From NCBI GenBank assembly GCA_030418115.1, contig JAUHQD010000003.1:62001-126000 (forward strand): 64,000 nt of DNA, in the 5' to 3' direction. Positions 39,075 to 48,169 of the stretch are shown in pieces. The first letter of the stretch is position 1, and each line of letters opens with the position of its first letter. The position numbers and the translations under genes were made by a program. The notes under the pieces were generated by a model that saw only the letters and a program-made list of their open reading frames with translations, was not told where the DNA came from and made no database searches. The DNA is from Alteromonadaceae bacterium BrNp21-10. GTDB lineage: Bacteria > Pseudomonadota > Gammaproteobacteria > Enterobacterales > Alteromonadaceae.

Positions 39075-40430
39075 ATTTCACGGGTTATCAATAAGGTTAA
39101 GAAAGTATTTGCCGGTACAGAGGCACAACCTTCTAACACGTTAAAAGCATGCATCATACCGCGTGCAGAACATGGCGTATCTCGTGATGATATCAGTGAT
39201 AATGCCCTTAAAGTACTATACCGCCTGCATAATGCGGGCTATCAAGCGTATTTAGTCGGTGGTTGTGTACGGGATATATTGTTAGGGCATAAACCTAAAG
39301 ATTTTGATGTCACTACCAATGCTGAACCAGAGCAAGTTAAGGAACTGTTTCGTAATTGTCGATTAATTGGCCGCCGCTTTCGTCTAGCGCATATTATGTT
39401 TGGTCGTGAAATTATCGAAGTCGCTACCTTTCGTGGGCATCATCAAGAAGAAGGTAAGTTATCCCAACAAAGCGATCATGGGCAGATATTGCGTGATAAC
39501 GTTTTTGGCAGTATCCAAGAAGATGCCGAGCGTCGTGATTTCACCATCAATGCGATGTATTACAATATTGCTGATTTTTCTATTAGTGATTTTGCCGACG
39601 GCATTGGCGCCATTGCAGCACGAGAAATTGCCATGATTGGTGATCCTAAAGTGCGCTTCAAAGAAGATCCCGTGCGTATGCTGCGCGCAGTACGTTTCGC
39701 AGTAAAACTGGATATGCATATTGCAGAGGCTACCGCCAAGCCGATTAAAGAATTATCCTCGTTATTGAATAACATACCCGCTGCCCGTTTATTTGAAGAA
39801 GTGTTAAAGCTCTTTATGGCAGGCAAAGCTTTCGACACGTTGAATATGCTTCAGCAATATCATTTGTTGGAGCCATTGTTCCCGCGTTTATCGCAAATGC
39901 TTAGAGAAGCCAATAGCAAAGAAGCCGCCTTTATTGAGCAAGTTATGCGTAATACCGATGAGCGCATTAACAATGACCAACGAGTTACCCCCGCTTTTAT
40001 CTATGCGGCGCTAATGTGGTACCCGTTGGAAGAACGTTGCCACACGCTGATGACCGAAGGTGGTCTGAATCATTTTGATGCTTACAATATTGCCATTGGT
40101 GATATTCTTGGTGAGCAAACCAAGCGCATTATGATCCCTAAACGTTTTACTACGGTTATCCGCGATATTTGGCAATTACAACAGCGACTACCTAAACGCT
40201 TTGGTCGTCGTGCTTATCAAATGTTGGATCATCCTAAATTCCGTGCTGCTTATGACTTTTTGTTAGTTCGTGCCCACGCCGAAGGTGGCGATTTGCAAGA
40301 ACTAGCCGATTGGTGGACTGAATTTCAAGAGGCTAGTGTCGAAGAGCGTAAGACCATGGTTGATAAATTGCGTGATACCGAAGGCGGACCAAAGCGTAAA
40401 CGCCGTTTCCGCAGTAAAAAGAAAGCCTAA
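39072..40430 (+). CDS. pcnB: Poly(A) polymerase I, apparent ATT start codon
   Basis: A 452-residue protein. The nucleotidyltransferase motif LVGGCVRDILLGHKPKDFDVTTNA, then NCRLIGRRFRLAHIMFG and EEDAERRDFTINAMYY, define PcnB. It adds poly(A) tails that promote RNA decay. A conventional start would have to be TTG at 39279, inside the catalytic motif and missing 69 conserved codons. Upstream there is no in-frame ATG, GTG or TTG down to the stop at 39021. AAGGAG (39059-39064) lies 7 nt before ATT at 39072, and translation from it gives (M)ISRVINKVKKVF, matching E. coli (M)FTRVANFCRKVL position by position. E. coli pcnB is known to start at AUU. folK follows with a TAATG overlap. Confidence 0.93.
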   Translation: MISRVINKVKKVFAGTEAQPSNTLKACIIPRAEHGVSRDDISDNALKVLYRLHNAGYQAYLVGGCVRDILLGHKPKDFDVTTNAEPEQVKELFRNCRLIGRRFRLAHIMFGREIIEVATFRGHHQEEGKLSQQSDHGQILRDNVFGSIQEDAERRDFTINAMYYNIADFSISDFADGIGAIAAREIAMIGDPKVRFKEDPVRMLRAVRFAVKLDMHIAEATAKPIKELSSLLNNIPAARLFEEVLKLFMAGKAFDTLNMLQQYHLLEPLFPRLSQMLREANSKEAAFIEQVMRNTDERINNDQRVTPAFIYAALMWYPLEERCHTLMTEGGLNHFDAYNIAIGDILGEQTKRIMIPKRFTTVIRDIWQLQQRLPKRFGRRAYQMLDHPKFRAAYDFLLVRAHAEGGDLQELADWWTEFQEASVEERKTMVDKLRDTEGGPKRKRRFRSKKKA

Positions 40431-40915
40431 TGATCACCGTTTACATTGGCTTAGGTAGTAACTTAAGCCAACCTGTTGATCAACTTCAACAGGCGTTGGT
40501 GGCTATTGATCAGCATCCGCAAATCCAATTACTTAACACCTCATCTTTTTATAGCAGTTGTCCCATGGGCCCTCAAGACCAGCCGGATTATGTGAATGCC
40601 GTTGCGGCCATACAAACCACTTTAGCCCCACTGGCGTTGCTCGACGCGTTACAAGCTATTGAAAATCAACAGGGTCGACAACGTATTGATGGCCGTTGGA
40701 CTGCGCGTACCTTAGATTTAGATATTCTGCTTTTTGGTAACCAAGAAATTAATAACCCCAGATTACAGGTGCCCCATTACGGTCTAGCACAACGAGAATT
40801 TGTACTGTATCCACTGGCCGAAATTGCACCTGACCTCATTATTCCTCCCGGCCAATCGTTACAGACCTTGGTCGCCGCTTGTGCGCCTAATGGTCTGACA
40901 AAATTGACGCTTTAA
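40430..40915 (+). CDS. folK: HPPK, folate pyrophosphokinase FolK
   Basis: A 161-residue protein. YIGLGSNLSQPVDQL, SSFYSSCPMGPQDQPDYVNAV and the signature RWTARTLDLDILLFG match 6-hydroxymethyl-dihydropterin pyrophosphokinase. It acts in folate synthesis. Its ATG overlaps the pcnB stop. Confidence 0.96.
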   Translation: MITVYIGLGSNLSQPVDQLQQALVAIDQHPQIQLLNTSSFYSSCPMGPQDQPDYVNAVAAIQTTLAPLALLDALQAIENQQGRQRIDGRWTARTLDLDILLFGNQEINNPRLQVPHYGLAQREFVLYPLAEIAPDLIIPPGQSLQTLVAACAPNGLTKLTL

Positions 40916-41037
40916 AAGCGAATAAAACACCTAAGAATTTGGTAAACAGCGATTATTGTCCTATAGTGCGATTTTTCGAAGGGACACAGATAACTCAACC
41001 TGTGTCGGTTTTGTGATAACAGCGAAGGTAGACCATT

Positions 41038-41838
41038 ATGTCTAATAAAAAAGTAACTACTGCCAGCCTGTTAACAATGAAACAGCAGGGCGAAAAAATT
41101 GTGGCAATAACGGCTTATGATGCCAGTTTTGCCAAATTATTTGATCAGCAAGGAGTAGATGTCACGCTCATTGGTGACTCCTTGGGAATGGTGTTGCAAG
41201 GGCATGACGATACTCTGCCAGTGACCCTCGACGATATCGCCTATCACACTCGCAGTGTACGCCGTGGCACTGAGCGCGCTTTAGTGGTGGCTGATATGCC
41301 GTTTATGACTTATGCCACACCTGAGCAAACCTACTCCAATGCGGCACAGCTAATGGCGGCAGGCGCGAGCATGGTTAAAGTGGAAGGTGGCAGTTGGCTG
41401 GCGGAAACTATTATCGGCTTAGTACAACGCAGTGTGCCGGTATGCGGGCATTTAGGCTTAACGCCACAATCGGTACATGTTTTTGGTGGCTTTAAAGTTC
41501 AAGGTCGTGCCGACGAACAAGCCCAAAAAATATATGATGAAGCATTAGCCCTTGAGCAAGCCGGTATTCAGTTATTAGTGTTGGAATGTGTACCAGTGGA
41601 ATTGGCAGGACGTATTAGTCAGGCATTGACCATCCCAGTTATTGGTATTGGTGCGGGTAATCAAACCGACGGCCAGATTTTGGTGATGCATGACATGTTA
41701 GGTGTTAGTGCTAATTATATGCCGAAATTTTCCAAAAACTATTTGGCTCAAAGTGGCGACATTCGCCAAGCGGTTAATGATTACATTGACGAAGTTCGCG
41801 ATGGGCGTTTTCCTAGCAGTGAACACAGTTTCAGTTAA
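41038..41838 (+). CDS. panB: Ketopantoate hydroxymethyltransferase PanB
   Basis: A 266-residue protein with [48 protein letters not shown] and [13 protein letters not shown]. It makes ketopantoate in pantothenate synthesis. GAAGG precedes the ATG. panC follows after 19 nt. Confidence 0.96.
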   Translation: MSNKKVTTASLLTMKQQGEKIVAITAYDASFAKLFDQQGVDVTLIGDSLGMVLQGHDDTLPVTLDDIAYHTRSVRRGTERALVVADMPFMTYATPEQTYSNAAQLMAAGASMVKVEGGSWLAETIIGLVQRSVPVCGHLGLTPQSVHVFGGFKVQGRADEQAQKIYDEALALEQAGIQLLVLECVPVELAGRISQALTIPVIGIGAGNQTDGQILVMHDMLGVSANYMPKFSKNYLAQSGDIRQAVNDYIDEVRDGRFPSSEHSFS

Positions 41839-41857
41839 CGGTAGTTGAGTAAGTTTT

Positions 41858-42712
41858 ATGCAAACGATTAGCGATATTCTGCCCCTACGTGAAATACGCC
41901 GTCAGTGGCAGTTAGATGGCAAAGTGATTGCTTTTGTACCCACCATGGGTAATTTACATCAGGGCCATTTACATCTGGTTGAACAGGCCAAAAAGGTCGC
42001 CGATGTGGTGGTGGTGTCGATTTTTGTGAATCCCATGCAATTTGGTGCCAGTGAAGATTTAGATGCTTATCCACGTACCTTAGAAGCCGATAGCGCAGCA
42101 TTATCTGCTTTGGGGGTAGATGTGTTATTTACCCCAAAAGTCAGTGATGTCTACCCTCGAGGTTTAGAGCAACAAACCTTTGTGGAAGTGCCGGGTATTT
42201 CTTACATGATTTGCGGTGCTAGCCGGCCTGGCCATTTTCGCGGTGTAGCGACCATAGTCAGTAAGTTATTCAATATGGTGCAGCCCAATCATGCGTTTTT
42301 TGGTGAAAAAGACTTCCAGCAATTACAAGTCATCAAAGCGATGGTCAATGATTTATCCATGAATCTAGAAGTCCATGGTGTGCCCACCATACGTGATGCA
42401 GATGGTTTAGCCATGAGTTCGCGTAACGGTTATTTGAATGCGAAAGAGCGCAAAATTGCGCCGGTTTTGTACCAAGTGATGTGTGAACTGGCGGATAGTA
42501 TTGAGCTCGGTCGTCGGGATTTTTCTAAGCTGATTAGCCAGGCTACCGAGCAGTTAAATCAAGCGGGTTTTAATACCGATTACGTGGATATTCGTGCGGC
42601 CAGTAGCTTATTGCCACCGGGCCATGAAGATACTGAATTAGTGATCTTAATTGCCGCGTTCTTGGGTAAAACTCGACTCATCGATAATCATTCGGTGTCG
42701 TTAAACTATTAA
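41858..42712 (+). CDS. panC: Pantothenate synthetase PanC
   Basis: A 284-residue protein. [16 protein letters not shown] (ATP-binding HxGH), [30 protein letters not shown] and [10 protein letters not shown] identify PanC. It joins pantoate and beta-alanine. Its beta-alanine source is probably PanP, coded by the next, convergent gene. Confidence 0.96.
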   Translation: MQTISDILPLREIRRQWQLDGKVIAFVPTMGNLHQGHLHLVEQAKKVADVVVVSIFVNPMQFGASEDLDAYPRTLEADSAALSALGVDVLFTPKVSDVYPRGLEQQTFVEVPGISYMICGASRPGHFRGVATIVSKLFNMVQPNHAFFGEKDFQQLQVIKAMVNDLSMNLEVHGVPTIRDADGLAMSSRNGYLNAKERKIAPVLYQVMCELADSIELGRRDFSKLISQATEQLNQAGFNTDYVDIRAASSLLPPGHEDTELVILIAAFLGKTRLIDNHSVSLNY

Positions 42713-42717
42713 TGTTA

Positions 42718-42747
42718 CAGAGTCAGTAAATGCCTCTACTGACTCTG
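42718..42747. terminator. Hairpin between panC and panP
   Basis: An 11-bp perfect stem (42718-42728 with 42737-42747) with an 8-nt loop. It overlaps the panP stop. No T-run. Confidence 0.55.
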
Positions 42748-44361
42748 TTGCAACTCACAATAATTCAACAAGGCTTGCCAAGCATGAGTTTGCTTGGCGA
42801 TAGTCAGTTGCTCCTGCAAGATATCTTGCAAATGCTCAGAGGTAGTTAACGGATTGGCTAACACCACTCTAAAGACGGTGAGTTTTTGTCCTGCATGCCG
42901 TTGAATTTCCAAACGGGTACGAGAAACAAAAGACTTGCCCGCTTCCCGCTGACGTTTTTGTACCGCGACGGTGAGGTCATTCAGCAGTTGGTTTACTTTT
43001 GCTGCTTGTTGAGGATGTTGCTCAACATAGACCAATACCGCTGCTGGAAATAAGCGATAGGTTAGCAAGCATAAGGTGGGTTCGGTGGTAAGTTCAAAAT
43101 CATCATGCTGGTTAATCATGTCAGCAAAATGGTGGGCTTTTTCAAGGCTGTTATCTATGAGCAATTGATAACCCTGACGGCCAAAAATATGCAATGAGGC
43201 ATACAGCATCATCGCCATGCCGTTACGTGAGCCTTCCAAAGTACTGGCACCCAAATCCTTTGAACCTGCGCGCAATATATACTCGGCGTGATGGCGTACT
43301 GCATTACTGGCATTAGCATCTTTAAATAACACCATACCCGCGCCCATGGGTACATACATTTGTTTATGGGCGTCGAGGGTGACCGAATCGGCACGCTCAA
43401 TACCTTTAAGTAAACCACGATGAGTATTAGAAAATAACATCGCACCGCCCCAAGCCGCATCAACATGAAAATGACAGCCTAATTGGCTGGCGACATCGGC
43501 TAGCTCATCAAGGGGATCGATATGTCCGGTTTCAGTGGTGCCGGCAATACCTACAATAGCTAGTACTTTAATGCCTTGAGCTTGCAGTCGCTGACCTTCG
43601 GCTAACGCTAAAGCTGGGTCGAGAGTATGTTCAGGGCAATCTAGTGTGATTAGATTATCGCGGCCTAAACCGAGAATATCGGCAGCTTTGCTTAAGGAAT
43701 AGTGGCCACGCCGTGATGTTAAAATAACTAAGTCTTTATAACCATAGTGCTGTAACGCACTATGTAAACCGGCTTTGGCAATACCTTTAAAGTTACCTTG
43801 TGGCGCCAAGCATTGATTGCGCGCTACCCACAGTGCGGAAATATTGGCGATAGTGCCACCGGAGCAAAAGGCACCTAGAGAATAGTTGGCACTGTGTAAA
43901 TGAGCCTGATAAAAATCAGCATCTTGCTGATATACCATCTGGTGCATCATGCCTAAAACCTGCCGCTCTAATGGGGTAAAGGCCTTAGAGGTTTCAATTT
44001 TAACTAGGTTCTGATTGAGACCGACTAATAATTTGGCTAACGGTAAATGAAAGTAAGGCAGCGCCGAAGTCATATGGCCAATAAATTGTGGCGAATAGGT
44101 GTTAACCGAATTGGCAACCAGATTCTTTAATAATGATTCCGCATGGTCGCTAACAAATTGCGGTTCTTCAGGCACGGTAAATTCAGCAAAATGCTGTTCA
44201 ATGTCTTCAAGGGAAGTTGCTTTGGAAACCACGTGCTGTGACAAAAAGTCTGCCAGATTCGACGACAAATGTCGTTCAATCTGCGCTAGCTTTGATTCTC
44301 GTCCTTCGGGGGCCGTAAAAACACGAAAGAGGTGTTCCATACTGGCGCGAGCTTTAATCAA
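42736..44361 (-). CDS. panP: PLP-dependent aspartate 1-decarboxylase PanP
   Basis: A 541-residue group II PLP decarboxylase. GAFCSGGTIANISAL, HVDAAWGGAM (Asp301) and the PLP lysine Lys333 in TLDAHKQMYVPMG are present. A PanP subfamily of this kind replaces pyruvoyl PanD in many Vibrio/Alteromonadales-type bacteria and makes beta-alanine. Adjacency to panBC supports that job rather than glutamate decarboxylation. The start may be TTG 44361, with GGGG 9 nt upstream, or ATG 44340; I list the longer frame. Confidence 0.85.
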   Translation of the reverse strand: MIKARASMEHLFRVFTAPEGRESKLAQIERHLSSNLADFLSQHVVSKATSLEDIEQHFAEFTVPEEPQFVSDHAESLLKNLVANSVNTYSPQFIGHMTSALPYFHLPLAKLLVGLNQNLVKIETSKAFTPLERQVLGMMHQMVYQQDADFYQAHLHSANYSLGAFCSGGTIANISALWVARNQCLAPQGNFKGIAKAGLHSALQHYGYKDLVILTSRRGHYSLSKAADILGLGRDNLITLDCPEHTLDPALALAEGQRLQAQGIKVLAIVGIAGTTETGHIDPLDELADVASQLGCHFHVDAAWGGAMLFSNTHRGLLKGIERADSVTLDAHKQMYVPMGAGMVLFKDANASNAVRHHAEYILRAGSKDLGASTLEGSRNGMAMMLYASLHIFGRQGYQLLIDNSLEKAHHFADMINQHDDFELTTEPTLCLLTYRLFPAAVLVYVEQHPQQAAKVNQLLNDLTVAVQKRQREAGKSFVSRTRLEIQRHAGQKLTVFRVVLANPLTTSEHLQDILQEQLTIAKQTHAWQALLNYCELQQSQ

Positions 44362-44560
44362 TCAGTGTATCCCCAGAACATCGTTTATAAAGCTGGGCAA
44401 GATACCCCATTCATGCTGAAAGTCCATAGTTTTGCACCTGCATATCTAGTAATTTAGTAACAATATTGCAACAAATGTTAGATATTAATGGACAAATGCC
44501 AATAAATTCACAATTATCAAAGTATGGGTATTTTAAAATTAGTCTGTAAAACAGGAACCT

Positions 44561-45277
44561 ATGCAAATCAATGAAGTGGTAGATGGATTTGATATTGATA
44601 ATATCGTGCCGTATTTTCAGCCAATCGTCGACCTTAGCACCCAGTCAGTTATCAGTTATGAATGTTTAGCTCGTCTAGTCACCTCAGCTGAACATATGTT
44701 TCTACCCAGCGAATTTCTTAATTTAGTCGAAAAAGAACATTGCTTTGGTCAATTAGCCCAACGTATATTTCACCTCAGTGCTCAGTATTTTCATAGTATT
44801 AACGTTGGTTGGAGTATCAATATTAGCGAACAGGATATTGCCGATGTTGAATTTGCCGAATTCTTGATTGATCATTTGTCAGGCTACCCCAATCCACAAC
44901 GGGTTACCTTAGAAGTAATGGCCACAGCAGTGACTCAAGATTGTCAAAAATTTGAGTCCTTTATTGCACTGTGTAAACGCTTAGGAATATGTGTTTATCT
45001 AGATCGCTTTGCCGGTACCAGTAATAATTTAAGCAAGGTGCTGCAATTGCCTATTGATGGTATTAAGCTCGATGGCACTTTGGTTAAACGCCTTGCCGAC
45101 AGCCAGGATGCCCGCGATGTGGTTGAAAACATCGTTACCCTTGCCGGCCAGAATAACATTGCCGTGATCGCTGAACATATCGAAGACAAGGCCACGCTAG
45201 AGGCTGTGCAGGCGTTGAATGTTAATTATGGACAGGGGTTTTATTTTAGTTATCCGCAGGCTCAAACGAGCAAATAG
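44561..45277 (+). CDS. Stand-alone EAL-domain protein, probably catalytically impaired
   Basis: A 238-residue single EAL domain with no signal peptide or other domain. FQPIVDLSTQSVISYECLARL replaces EAL with ECL. NIS, TLEV, IKLDGTLV and AEHIE keep the Asn, Glu and Lys positions, but the DDFG loop reads LDRFAG, so the second metal-binding Asp is Arg. It therefore likely binds c-di-GMP or a partner instead of hydrolysing it. GGAA precedes the ATG. It is divergent from panP. Confidence 0.85.
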   Translation: MQINEVVDGFDIDNIVPYFQPIVDLSTQSVISYECLARLVTSAEHMFLPSEFLNLVEKEHCFGQLAQRIFHLSAQYFHSINVGWSINISEQDIADVEFAEFLIDHLSGYPNPQRVTLEVMATAVTQDCQKFESFIALCKRLGICVYLDRFAGTSNNLSKVLQLPIDGIKLDGTLVKRLADSQDARDVVENIVTLAGQNNIAVIAEHIEDKATLEAVQALNVNYGQGFYFSYPQAQTSK

Positions 45278-45370
45278 CTCATTCATTTAACAATTTAGTT
45301 TTTTATACTGTGGCCGTTTAGGTACTGGTAATTGAAGGCTATTTCTTAGTGCATTAAATTGAACGAGTTG

Positions 45371-47236
45371 TCATTGTGTATTTCGGTTGGCAATAAGGTT
45401 AGCTAATTGACCGTGAACTTTGATTAGTGCTGGGTCAATGGTAAGCGCTTGCCATAAATCTTGTTGGGCAAGTTGTAGTTCACCCATTTTCTCATAGACT
45501 TGCGCTCGACTTATTAACAATCGTGCATTCAATGGATGTAAAGCAACAGCATGAGAATAGGCAATCAAGGCCTGTTGAATATCGCTTAATTGCATATGGG
45601 CTGTTCCTAGCCCTTCGTAATAGGCGGATAGTTCACCTTGACCGCTCAAAGAGGCCTCATAGCACTCTTTTGCTTCAAGCCATTTTTCTTGTGCTAATTT
45701 GGTATGGCCTAGCCAGCCTTGTGTGTTGATTGGACACTGTTCAGATTGGGACAATCTAACAAGATGCTGTTCTGCTACCACCCAGTCTTTTTCTGCAAAT
45801 GCAATCAAACTGGCAATAATATCTGGCCAGTCGCCCTCTTGAGCAGCAGACGGCAATCCATCGACGAGGGCTTTGCAATCTTCGGCGCGACCTGTTTCGA
45901 GCAATTTATCGGCTAGTAATAATCTCAGCCTAAGGTTTGTAGGCTGTAAAGTTAAAGCTTCTTGCAGGGCTTCAATTGCTTCATTTCGATTGCCGGTAGC
46001 ATATTTTACCGCTGCCCATCCTGCTATTGTTTCTGCTTTGACCTTTTTAACCATTGTCGTTAATGGGGTGAGGTTGACCGGTGTATAGCCATGTTGCTGC
46101 AACCATAATAAAGCGGAGTTATCGGTTGAGGGGTCTTTAATCAATTGAGCTAATGATAATGACGGCGATTGGGTTTTGGATGCTAACGGATCAGTTATCG
46201 GCGCCGATTCAGAAAACAGTGCTCGGCCTGTCAAATAGGATGGAACCGGTATACCCATTAGTGCCAATATTGTAGGGCAAATGTCTAAGCCGTTAGCATT
46301 ACTTAGTAATTGATCTGGCGTAATATCAGGGCCGCTAATAATTAGACTTCCAGCGGCTTTAAGTCCGAGAAGGGTGTCAGCTTGCGAATTTTGACTCGGT
46401 GGTAGGCCGTGATCAGACAATAAAACTAAATGTGCCTTTCTGCCAGCTAACGCCATGTAGCGTCCGATCATCAGATCTAAGTAACGATACCATGGCATCA
46501 ATGCCTCAGATGGTATTAAATCCAACTGCTGAACACTGGTTAACCATGTGGGTAAAAAATTAAATCTGAGTGTAATTAAATCCCAATCAGGCTGTTCCGC
46601 CCACATGGTACCGATATTATGTATGCTAGCTACTTCTGCTAACAAGCCTGCAGCAACATTTATCAAGCCAGCCTCACGGCAGGGGGCGGTCAATAGGGGC
46701 AGCACCATTTCACTATTAAGATCGTTAGGGTGAACCTGTAAATCCTGAATATTTTCTCTTGTACTTAAAGGGGCAACTGTATCTGGGGATAAAGGCCAGC
46801 ATGTTTCACCTCCAGGTTGCGCGATCTGTACGCCATCACTCACAATGCAACTACCATTTTCGACGGGCGTTGTTATTTTTGCTGGCAAGGTGGCAGGCCA
46901 TCCCGCCACACGAACTGATTTTCCAGCCGCCATGGCGGTGTGCCAAAAAGGTTCGGATTTAAGCGCTTGGCTGCTTATACTTTGCACTGTCAGGCCATCT
47001 TCACGAATTTCAAAATCATGGCAGATACCATGCTGAACGGCGAGAACCCCTGTTGCAAGGGTGCTCCATACGGGGGCACTGGAGTGCGGTGGAGGAGTAC
47101 TTATTTTACCACTGGCACCACTATCCAACAGTTGTTGGAAAAATGGCATTTTACCGTCATCGGCTAGTTGTTGTAGCAGCTGCCAGTCTAGACCATCTAT
47201 AGCAATAACGATCATAGGTGGAGTTGTTAGAGTCAT
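45371..47236 (-). CDS. Cytoplasmic alkaline-phosphatase-superfamily phosphodiesterase with C-terminal TPRs
   Basis: A 621-residue protein. The N-terminal part (about 1-350) is of the type I phosphodiesterase/nucleotide pyrophosphatase kind: MIVIAIDGLDWQ (metal Asp), TPPPHSSAPVWSTLATGV (nucleophile region), HLVLLSDHGLPPS (metal Asp/His) and GLDICPTILALMGIPVP. The C-terminal 200 residues contain TPR-like repeats (NEAIEALQEALTLQPTNLRL, ECYEASLSGQGELSAYYEGLG, ALIAYSHAVALHPLNARL). No signal peptide, so cytoplasmic. ATG overlaps the upstream GNAT stop by 4 nt. Third gene of an operon with the GNAT and PEP-CTERM genes. Substrate unknown. Confidence 0.8.
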   Translation of the reverse strand: MTLTTPPMIVIAIDGLDWQLLQQLADDGKMPFFQQLLDSGASGKISTPPPHSSAPVWSTLATGVLAVQHGICHDFEIREDGLTVQSISSQALKSEPFWHTAMAAGKSVRVAGWPATLPAKITTPVENGSCIVSDGVQIAQPGGETCWPLSPDTVAPLSTRENIQDLQVHPNDLNSEMVLPLLTAPCREAGLINVAAGLLAEVASIHNIGTMWAEQPDWDLITLRFNFLPTWLTSVQQLDLIPSEALMPWYRYLDLMIGRYMALAGRKAHLVLLSDHGLPPSQNSQADTLLGLKAAGSLIISGPDITPDQLLSNANGLDICPTILALMGIPVPSYLTGRALFSESAPITDPLASKTQSPSLSLAQLIKDPSTDNSALLWLQQHGYTPVNLTPLTTMVKKVKAETIAGWAAVKYATGNRNEAIEALQEALTLQPTNLRLRLLLADKLLETGRAEDCKALVDGLPSAAQEGDWPDIIASLIAFAEKDWVVAEQHLVRLSQSEQCPINTQGWLGHTKLAQEKWLEAKECYEASLSGQGELSAYYEGLGTAHMQLSDIQQALIAYSHAVALHPLNARLLISRAQVYEKMGELQLAQQDLWQALTIDPALIKVHGQLANLIANRNTQ

Positions 47237-48150
47237 GCTTCTTGATCCAAATTCAGTACATAACTACGTTTGATGGCTGAGAGTTGTGCACCGGTTTTTC
47301 TGGCAATATTTAAGGTTGCCGTGGTCTTATCGTTGCAAGAATAACCGCCTTGGGGAATATTTTTGTTATGTAAACCTCTGACAAAACCTTCTAATAATAA
47401 TGCCGCGGGCCAGCCTTGGCGATATTCAGGAGCGCTTACCCAGTAACTTACTTCGGGAAAATCATTGCTTTGCTTTGCAATTAAAAATCCAGCAAGTTCA
47501 CTGCCATTACTAACCGCTAGAGATAATTCGTTGCTTAGTGGATCGCTTAATGCTTGTTGTACAATATGAATACCATTGGCCTGTGACGTGCCAAATTGTC
47601 GGGCAAATAACTCAGCGACCTTGTCTAAATTTACTTGCGCTAAGGGCTGTACGGAAAATCCTGTAGGTACACGATTACGTCGGTACAAGGCTTTTACTAA
47701 TCTATCCAGCATAGGCAATGTGGCTTGGGTCTGACCAATAAAATAATGCATATTGCTACTGGGGGAAAATTGCCGCTTAGTTAAAAATTGTGTGGGTGAA
47801 CTATTGTCTTCGAAGTGCCCAGTAACATGCAGATAAGCTATGTCCCAATGACGTGCTTCTGTTTTTAGCTGTTGTAACATGGCGCTGCCAATGCCTTGTC
47901 GCCGAAAATCTGCAACAACATGACAATGTATGCTAAAGCCCGGCCATTCATTGCTGATGATTTGTGGAATAAAAGCAGCGGCCCCCAGAATTTGTGATGG
48001 ATTATTTTTGGAAAATGCAATGATAAAACTAGAGGGTAGGCAGCATGCGGATAATAGTTCAGGTAGCAGTGTCAGCACGGCCGCCGTTTGCGATGGTCGT
48101 GCTGGTTCAACCACGAACTGAATTGGGCTCATGGCAGAGTTTTTGCTCAT
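47233..48150 (-). CDS. Tandem GNAT acetyltransferase
   Basis: A 305-residue protein with two GNAT-like halves. The first (about 1-150) has HVVADFRRQGIGSAMLQQL, the acetyl-CoA loop. The second (about 165-300) has EVSYWVSAPEYRQGWPAALLLEGFVRG, a degenerate loop. It may acetylate a small molecule or protein; the acceptor is unknown. It follows the PEP-CTERM gene by 19 nt and overlaps the phosphodiesterase-TPR start. An internal ATG at 48132 is an alternative start. Confidence 0.78.
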   Translation of the reverse strand: MSKNSAMSPIQFVVEPARPSQTAAVLTLLPELLSACCLPSSFIIAFSKNNPSQILGAAAFIPQIISNEWPGFSIHCHVVADFRRQGIGSAMLQQLKTEARHWDIAYLHVTGHFEDNSSPTQFLTKRQFSPSSNMHYFIGQTQATLPMLDRLVKALYRRNRVPTGFSVQPLAQVNLDKVAELFARQFGTSQANGIHIVQQALSDPLSNELSLAVSNGSELAGFLIAKQSNDFPEVSYWVSAPEYRQGWPAALLLEGFVRGLHNKNIPQGGYSCNDKTTATLNIARKTGAQLSAIKRSYVLNLDQEA

Positions 48151-48169
48151 TTGGTGGCTTAGGCAGTGG

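Noticed and set aside
39279-40430. pcnB starting at TTG 39279
   Set aside because: The start would lie inside the catalytic LVGGCVRD-LLGHKPKDFD motif and discard conserved residues; no ribosome site precedes it.
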